NCBI GenBank assembly: GCA_011390635.1
Contig: JAABSA010000031.1
Coordinates: 1 to 47,228 of the forward strand
Reading direction: 5' to 3'
From: Desulfotignum sp.
GTDB taxonomy: Bacteria; Desulfobacterota; Desulfobacteria; Desulfobacterales; Desulfobacteraceae
DNA length: 47,228 nucleotides
Shown: in pieces, positions 42,771-47,228 of the stretch
Layout: each line of letters starts with the position of its first letter
How positions within the stretch are numbered: position 1 is the stretch's first letter
Notes under the pieces: generated by a model
Databases searched by the model: none
What the model was told of the DNA's origin: nothing
What the model saw: the letters and a program-made list of their open reading frames with translations, nothing else
Made by a program: the position numbers and the translations under genes

Positions 42771-44888
42771 TCAATGTGTAAGCCGAAAATTCGGCATATC
42801 AAAGGTCTCCACTTTGTCCTGGCCCAAAGCCATCCCACGTAAACGGGCGGATTTCACCCGGGCCTTGTCCACATTTTCTTTGGGGATATTATATTTTTTG
42901 TACCACTGGTCCGGGTTTTCCAGAAATGCCAGCAGGATCTTCACCGCTTCTTTGGCATTGCTGCATGATTGGATCAGTCTGGGCGTGAATGACGGGCCGT
43001 ATTTTTTGTCCGCAATTTTCTGGGTCTGTTTTCTGACATGGTCCCACAGGTTGTCCGGATCCAGAAGGATGATGGGTGCCAGCGCGTTTTCATGCAGCTT
43101 CATGGAGGTGATGGTGATAGCCAGCTCTTCGGCACTCCCATAGCCGCCGGTATTGATCACCGGCAGGTTGCTCAGCTTCTGAAGGTGGTCCTGCCTGGCC
43201 GGGCGAAGCCCTTCCTTATATTTGATCAACCCGTCGCAGGTGGTCAAAGATGCCTGATTTTCTCCTTCCAGGTCAATGGCCACCCCTACGCTCATGATGT
43301 TATGCTGACGGGCCAGGTCGTTGGCTTCTTTCATGAGCCCGGGCCCGCCACCGTGGACGATACCCATTTCATACCCAAGCTGCAGGGCGAGCCTGCTGAT
43401 CAAATCAATGGTCAGCCGGTTGTCCGCCTCATTGGTATGTGACCCGTAAAACGCAAACCAGTACCGAACCCGGTCAAACCGCTCCTTGTCATCGGGCTCC
43501 ATGAAACAGCCATGGTAGAAGCTGTAGAGCTTATCCGTGTCTGAATCATACCGCAGAAATTCGCATCCGGAATGATCTGAATGGGTCAGCCGGATCATTT
43601 TTTTAACATAATCATCTGCAAAGGACGGGTTGTTCACCAAGATGAGAAAGGTCCGCAATCCACTTGTTTTCAACGCATCCACCACCGCAAGGTCAGGAAA
43701 GGCCCGACCGATGAACACCCGGGAGTTGACCCCTCCCAGGACCGAGAGTTTTTCCAGGGTGTTTTTGAATTTTCCATTGCCCTTTACCGGCGTCAGGGGG
43801 ATATTTTTCCGGTACGTGGATTCCAGGATGGCATTACGGATGATCTCCAGCTGGGCCTGGCCGAACGGGTCCAGGGCTTTGGGAATGGGGATGAAATTGG
43901 CCTTGTTGAGAATCAGGCCCAGGGACTTGTCATCCATGACGGAAAACAGATTGGCGATTTCCGCATTAGTGAGAAGGTCGCTCAGTCTATATCCATCCTT
44001 GACCTTGGCTTTTTCCAGGGGCACGGTCAAGGGATTTTTGGCCCGGTAAAACCGGATCTTCACCCGGATCTGCTTCAAGGCAATCGCATCGGTGCCGAAA
44101 TTATACAGCTCCACCTGGCGGTCCCGAAAGGTTCTGAAAGGATCCAATACCCGGGCCGGCAGGTGCTCAATTTCTGCATCCACAGGATCGGCCACAGCAT
44201 CGATAATACCATAGATATCACCCAGAGAAATTTTGATGGCCCCCACAAACAGATCCCGGGGTTTGAGCCAGGTGTTGTCCAGATCCAGGGACATGCGGGA
44301 CCGGATGGAATGCAAGGCACTGCGGCCTTTTTTGATCACCGCGTTGATGCTGGACGGGGTGATGGCATGGGGTTCAAAGCAATATTGGTAGGGTTCCAGC
44401 TCCATGGTGACATAATCACAAGTCAGGCCGGTATCGGGATCGGTTTCCTGACGGATATCAAACCCTTCATAATAGCCTTTACCGGTTCTTTTTCCCACAA
44501 AGAGTCGTTTGTGCAGGTAATGGCGGACATCTCTGATGCGCAGCTCCGGATCCATGACCACCAGGCGCCCGATCTCATCGTCCTTTTTAAACAGGTCCAG
44601 GGCATTGCCCAGCAGGGGATTGAGGTTCTGGAGCCGGGCTTCCACAAAAATATCAGATCCTTCAATCACGGGCGTGCCGCCGCCATCCGCCAGATCTGTT
44701 TTAATGCCGATCTGGGCATTACCGCTCCTGCCGGAAAAAATATAGGGCTTTTTCTCCTGGATCGCCCCCCGGATATAATCGGACACAAAGGGAAAATGAA
44801 ACCGGGCCCCAAGGATATCATCGGGTTCCTTTTGTTCATGAAGTTCCGCAATATACCCGTCAGGGCTGATGATCTGAAATATCTGCAT
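42771..44888 (-). CDS. Large LOG-domain protein with unknown N-terminal half
   Basis: A 705-residue soluble protein. Residues about 480-705 form a LOG (lysine-decarboxylase-like, nucleotide phosphoribohydrolase) fold: YGSHTNEADNRLTIDLI, HGGGPGLMKEANDLA (512-526) and NTGGYGSAEELAITI (579-593). The usual PGGxGTxxE is altered to TGGYGSAEE. The N-terminal 390 residues are unrecognised; a further Rossmann-like segment (VFIGRAFPDLAVVDALKTSG) precedes the LOG part. Typical LOG proteins are about 190-280 residues, so this is a long variant. ATG 44888 follows AAGGAAAATAGT. It follows the metallo-beta-lactamase remnant by ten bases on the same strand. Function unproven; cleavage of a nucleoside monophosphate is the family guess. 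Confidence 0.75.
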   Translation of the reverse strand: MQIFQIISPDGYIAELHEQKEPDDILGARFHFPFVSDYIRGAIQEKKPYIFSGRSGNAQIGIKTDLADGGGTPVIEGSDIFVEARLQNLNPLLGNALDLFKKDDEIGRLVVMDPELRIRDVRHYLHKRLFVGKRTGKGYYEGFDIRQETDPDTGLTCDYVTMELEPYQYCFEPHAITPSSINAVIKKGRSALHSIRSRMSLDLDNTWLKPRDLFVGAIKISLGDIYGIIDAVADPVDAEIEHLPARVLDPFRTFRDRQVELYNFGTDAIALKQIRVKIRFYRAKNPLTVPLEKAKVKDGYRLSDLLTNAEIANLFSVMDDKSLGLILNKANFIPIPKALDPFGQAQLEIIRNAILESTYRKNIPLTPVKGNGKFKNTLEKLSVLGGVNSRVFIGRAFPDLAVVDALKTSGLRTFLILVNNPSFADDYVKKMIRLTHSDHSGCEFLRYDSDTDKLYSFYHGCFMEPDDKERFDRVRYWFAFYGSHTNEADNRLTIDLISRLALQLGYEMGIVHGGGPGLMKEANDLARQHNIMSVGVAIDLEGENQASLTTCDGLIKYKEGLRPARQDHLQKLSNLPVINTGGYGSAEELAITITSMKLHENALAPIILLDPDNLWDHVRKQTQKIADKKYGPSFTPRLIQSCSNAKEAVKILLAFLENPDQWYKKYNIPKENVDKARVKSARLRGMALGQDKVETFDMPNFRLTH

Positions 44889-44898
44889 ACTATTTTCC

Positions 44899-45045
44899 TT
44901 ATAGGCGAAACAAATCCAGGGCAAGAACCACCGGGCCGTCAAAAGATTTTTGGGCCTGGGCAGCCATATCCACTGCATCACACTCCGGATAAAAATGGGT
45001 AAGCACCAGCTTTCCAACAAGGGTGATGGTCATTTTATCAGTCAT
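44899..45045 (-). pseudogene. C-terminal remnant of a metallo-beta-lactamase-fold hydrolase (48 residues)
   Basis: A 48-residue frame with a perfect ribosome site (AAAGGAGGTC before ATG 45045). Residues 11-48 (GKLVLTHFYPECDAVDMAAQ, then FDGPVVLALDL) match the C-terminal tail of RNase Z/MBL-fold proteins, including the conserved LTHxYP with its metal His. The rest of the fold and the HxHxDH motif are missing. It lies between the FGGY kinase stop and the LOG gene start. Either a deletion left this tail, or it is a tiny gene still translated. Confidence 0.6.
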
Positions 45046-45058
45046 GGACCTCCTTTGC

Positions 45059-46615
45059 TCAGATTCCCGGATATCCGGTAATTTTCTGAATCCGTGTATA
45101 CAAAGATGCCAAAGCCGGGTAGATTTTCCTGTACACTTGGCCATACAGCTGCCGGTAAAGTGCTGCATTGGCCGGATCAGGTGCAAACACGGTTTTCTCC
45201 CGGGTCATATGCCCGGCGGCGGTGACAATATCCGAATAAATTCCCAGACCCGCGGCTGTAATAATCGCGGCGCCCAGGCCGCTGGTCTCATGGGTCCGGC
45301 CCCGGACCATGGGCAGATTGAAAATATCTGCCGCAATCTGGCATATCTCATCACTCTGGGATGCCCCGCCGGACACCACGGCCTTTTCCACCCGGGTCCG
45401 GGATTTTTTCGCAATTTTTTCCATGCCGTCCAAAAGGGCAAACCCCAATCCTTCAATGACGGCCCGGTACACATGGTCCCGGTTATGCACATCCCCGAAT
45501 CCGATCATGGCACCTTTGGCTTCGGGATGATCCAGGCCCGGTCCCCAATAGGGCTGGACCATAAGTCCCATAGCGCCGGGAGGTGTCTGTTTCAAACACC
45601 TGTCCAAAATCTGTTCCGGCGGAACCCCACGTAATTTTGCTTCTGCCACCTCTTTATGGGCAAACTGATCCTTGAACCAGGAAATCATCCAGAACCCCCG
45701 GAAAATTTCCACCTCAGGATTGTAATACCCCGACATTGGCGAGGGATACGGCGGCATTAGCGGCAAAGTTTCAAAATACCGGTCCGACACCGTCTGAACC
45801 GTTGCGGTGGTGCCGAAACTTACATTCACCATATGGGGATCCATAACCCCTGCACCCAGGGTTTCACATCCCTTGTCCGACCCGCAGGCGATCACGGGAA
45901 TTCCAGCGGTGATACCGGTGACATCTGACGCTGCTGTTGATACAAGACCGATCACCTCCCCTGACCCAATCAGGCGGGGCAGCTTTTTTTGCGGCACCGG
46001 AAACAACATTCCGGCCAGATTGATCCCCCGGGCCCAGCAGTGTTTTTTATAATCAAAGGGCAGATGCCCGATCTGGCAGGCCAGGGCATCGGCAAACTCG
46101 CCTGTGAGGCGGTGGTGCAAAAAACCGGACACCTGGACATATTTATGGGTGTTTTTCCAGATATCTTCCTGATGCTGCATGATCCAGTTGCATTTACCCT
46201 GGGAACGGAGGTCCCTGAGTTTGCTGCCCAGATAAGGAATCTGAAACAAAAGGGGCAGCAGCCCTGCACCTGCGCATGCCGGATTTGCAAGACGCTGGTC
46301 CATCCAGGTAATGGCCGGCCTGAGAATTCGACCCTTTTTGTCCAGGTTAACAAAGGTGTTGCGCAAGGTGGTTATCCCCACGCCGGCAATGTTTTCAAAC
46401 ACCCGGGGAACGGTATTTTTCAGATATCGGCAGGCAGCTGCCAGACTGTGCCAGTAGACTTCCGGATCCTGTTCTGCCCATCCCGGCAACGGTCTTACGC
46501 AAGGGGCATAGGATATCACCGACCGGGCCAGCAGATCCCCCCGGGAGGAAAAAACCATGGCCCGCAGGCTCTGGGTACCGCAGTCAATAGCCAGCATATG
46601 CCTGTCTGTCATCAT
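45059..46615 (-). CDS. FGGY-family carbohydrate kinase (xylulokinase-like)
   Basis: A 518-residue sugar kinase. The N-terminal phosphate-1 motif is DCGTQSLRAMVF, followed by WAEQDPEVYWHSL and TWMDQR, and the C-terminal FGGY-type segment VVSGGASQSDEICQIAADIFNLPM. It would phosphorylate a pentulose or polyol; the exact sugar cannot be read. ATG 46615 and the next ATG follow AAAGGATCC. It heads a minus-strand group with the MBL remnant and the LOG-domain gene, separated by 13 and 10 bases. No sugar transporter is in the window. Confidence 0.9.
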   Translation of the reverse strand: MMTDRHMLAIDCGTQSLRAMVFSSRGDLLARSVISYAPCVRPLPGWAEQDPEVYWHSLAAACRYLKNTVPRVFENIAGVGITTLRNTFVNLDKKGRILRPAITWMDQRLANPACAGAGLLPLLFQIPYLGSKLRDLRSQGKCNWIMQHQEDIWKNTHKYVQVSGFLHHRLTGEFADALACQIGHLPFDYKKHCWARGINLAGMLFPVPQKKLPRLIGSGEVIGLVSTAASDVTGITAGIPVIACGSDKGCETLGAGVMDPHMVNVSFGTTATVQTVSDRYFETLPLMPPYPSPMSGYYNPEVEIFRGFWMISWFKDQFAHKEVAEAKLRGVPPEQILDRCLKQTPPGAMGLMVQPYWGPGLDHPEAKGAMIGFGDVHNRDHVYRAVIEGLGFALLDGMEKIAKKSRTRVEKAVVSGGASQSDEICQIAADIFNLPMVRGRTHETSGLGAAIITAAGLGIYSDIVTAAGHMTREKTVFAPDPANAALYRQLYGQVYRKIYPALASLYTRIQKITGYPGI

Positions 46616-47139
46616 GGATCCTTTGTATAGTATGGCACATCACCTGGATGCACACGGTGCGCTTTATGTTAAATCAGATCACTGGGTTTTATTCAAGGCC
46701 AAAAATTGTTTCACCCAGGGCCATTGCAGGGAAAACACCATTGAACCGATTGGCAGGAATGCAGCCTGTCAATTAAACCTGTTTTCACTTGGGATTGCCC
46801 TGAAAAGTCGATCTTCCGGCATGCCTTTAACAGAAAAATTGGCATGGAAATTTTCTATAGGCCGAAAATTCAGTTGGATTCAATAATATCAACAGGTTAC
46901 AAGCCATAATGATGCCATACTTTATCATAACCTTATGAAGGCTTTACTCTTTCTCATTTTGACTGATAAGAAACAAAAAATGACACAAAGACTGAAATTA
47001 AAGCGTCATGGCCTATATTACTTGTTAGTAAAAATCAAAATAAATTCTTGTGATGTCGGCCTGTTTCTGATAAAGTATTGCAAATATTCAGTTGGATTTG
47101 AATATGTTTGCAATACTTTATCAGGAGGTGCTGGTACAT
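46616..47139. other. Gene-free AT-rich region with repeated motifs
   Basis: A 524-base spacer between the FGGY kinase (minus) and the partial gene at the right edge (plus). It holds two copies of ATTCAGTTGGATT (46868-46880, 47086-47098), two direct copies of ATACTTTATCA (46917-46927, 47113-47123) and one inverted copy (47068-47078). I see no credible coding frame with a ribosome site, no tRNA and no insertion sequence. Confidence 0.65.
47067..47124. repeat. 18-base perfect inverted repeat next to the ribosome site of the edge gene
   Basis: The arms 47067-47084 and 47107-47124 are exact reverse complements (CTGATAAAGTATTGCAAA on the left), separated by 22 bases. The right arm ends on the first G of the GGAGGTG ribosome site for the gene starting at 47140. 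As DNA it looks like an operator; as RNA it would form a hairpin abutting the ribosome site. Confidence 0.85.
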
Positions 47140-47228
47140 ATGGACAAAACCCCCAACCAGAAGCTGATTTCAGCCTTTCAGAAAAACAAATGCTGGATGA
47201 TCCAACCACTGGCCGAGCGAATGAACTA
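47140..47228 (+). CDS. 5' end of a probable small DNA-binding (winged-helix) protein, truncated by window edge
   Basis: ATG 47140 follows GGAGGTG by ten bases and opens a frame to the window end: 29 complete residues, MDKTPNQKLISAFQKNKCWM then IQPLAERMN. The pattern of a charged helix, a short hydrophobic strand and LAERMN resembles the first part of a winged helix-turn-helix domain. Only the start is visible, so the assignment is tentative. The inverted repeat immediately upstream fits autoregulation. Confidence 0.5.
   Translation, partial: MDKTPNQKLISAFQKNKCWMIQPLAERMN

Noticed and set aside
43581-45002. A 473-residue plus-strand frame opposite the LOG-domain gene
   Set aside because: Composition and position fit an antisense shadow; the minus-strand gene has recognisable LOG motifs and a good ribosome site.
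46635-46650. TGGCAC near the FGGY kinase start as a second sigma-54 promoter on the plus strand
   Set aside because: The -12 dinucleotide is GG instead of GC, and no plus-strand gene starts nearby.
46557-46886. A 109-residue plus-strand frame overlapping the FGGY kinase start
   Set aside because: It overlaps the kinase 5' end, lacks a ribosome site and has no family signal.

Overview
The window looks like a chromosomal stretch from a Gram-negative, strictly anaerobic, sulfate-reducer-like bacterium, probably Desulfobacterota (Desulfobacteraceae-like). The support is a ferredoxin-linked 2-oxoacid oxidoreductase (korDABC order), a methylmalonyl-CoA/pyruvate carboxyltransferase-type gene pair with a biotin domain, many sensory and cyclic-nucleotide genes, and exported lipoprotein and protease genes. 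No rRNA, tRNA, CRISPR array, phage or intact insertion sequence was recognised. The taxonomic placement is inference from gene content.

Layout. 1-248: possible 3' end of an unknown gene. 288-6727 (minus): an operon with a GshB-like ATP-grasp ligase followed by a complete oligopeptide ABC importer (binding lipoprotein, two permeases, two ATPases). 6924-8156 (plus): a divergent radical SAM protein. 8248-13882 (plus): a cyclic-nucleotide cassette made of a membrane class III cyclase with a PilZ-like tail, an exported FGE/SUMF-like protein, and a fusion of nucleotide-translocase-like membrane domain, HEAT repeats and cyclic-nucleotide-binding domain. 14027-17339 (minus): three overlapping genes for a GNAT acyltransferase, a RimK-like ATP-grasp ligase and a PP-loop ATP pyrophosphatase. 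This is the best candidate for an undescribed small-molecule pathway. 17539-20274 (minus): a secreted papain-family protease with duplicated PKD/Ig-like modules behind a sigma-54-type promoter. 20552-21667: exported MsrA-MsrB fusion. 21772-24927: housekeeping run rplU-rpmA-obg-nadD-rsfS plus a degenerate nuclease-fold gene. 25047-31462 (minus): zinc-ribbon protein, biotin carboxyltransferase operon, DUF6125-like protein and a glycosyltransferase. 31742-34481 (plus): korDABC. 34757-35232: a non-coding region with a large perfect inverted repeat. 35233-38449: PLP decarboxylase convergent with ilvC. 38573-42728: HDOD protein divergent from a class I adenylate cyclase and a degenerate receiver-TPR protein. 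42771-46615 (minus): FGGY kinase, a remnant of a metallo-beta-lactamase-fold gene, and a large LOG-domain protein. 46616-47228: an AT-rich repeat-bearing region leading into the start of a likely winged-helix gene.

How the parts may work together. Cyclic-nucleotide signalling is the main theme: two unrelated cyclases sit about 30 kb apart, and one is next to a gene with a cyclic-nucleotide-binding domain, so signal and effector may be encoded together. Peptide-bond and amide chemistry is the second theme: two ATP-grasp ligases, a PP-loop enzyme, a GNAT, a peptide importer and a radical SAM enzyme lie within 17 kb. The central-metabolism genes (Kor, carboxyltransferase pair) fit carbon flow through 2-oxoglutarate, succinyl-CoA, methylmalonyl-CoA and propionyl-CoA.
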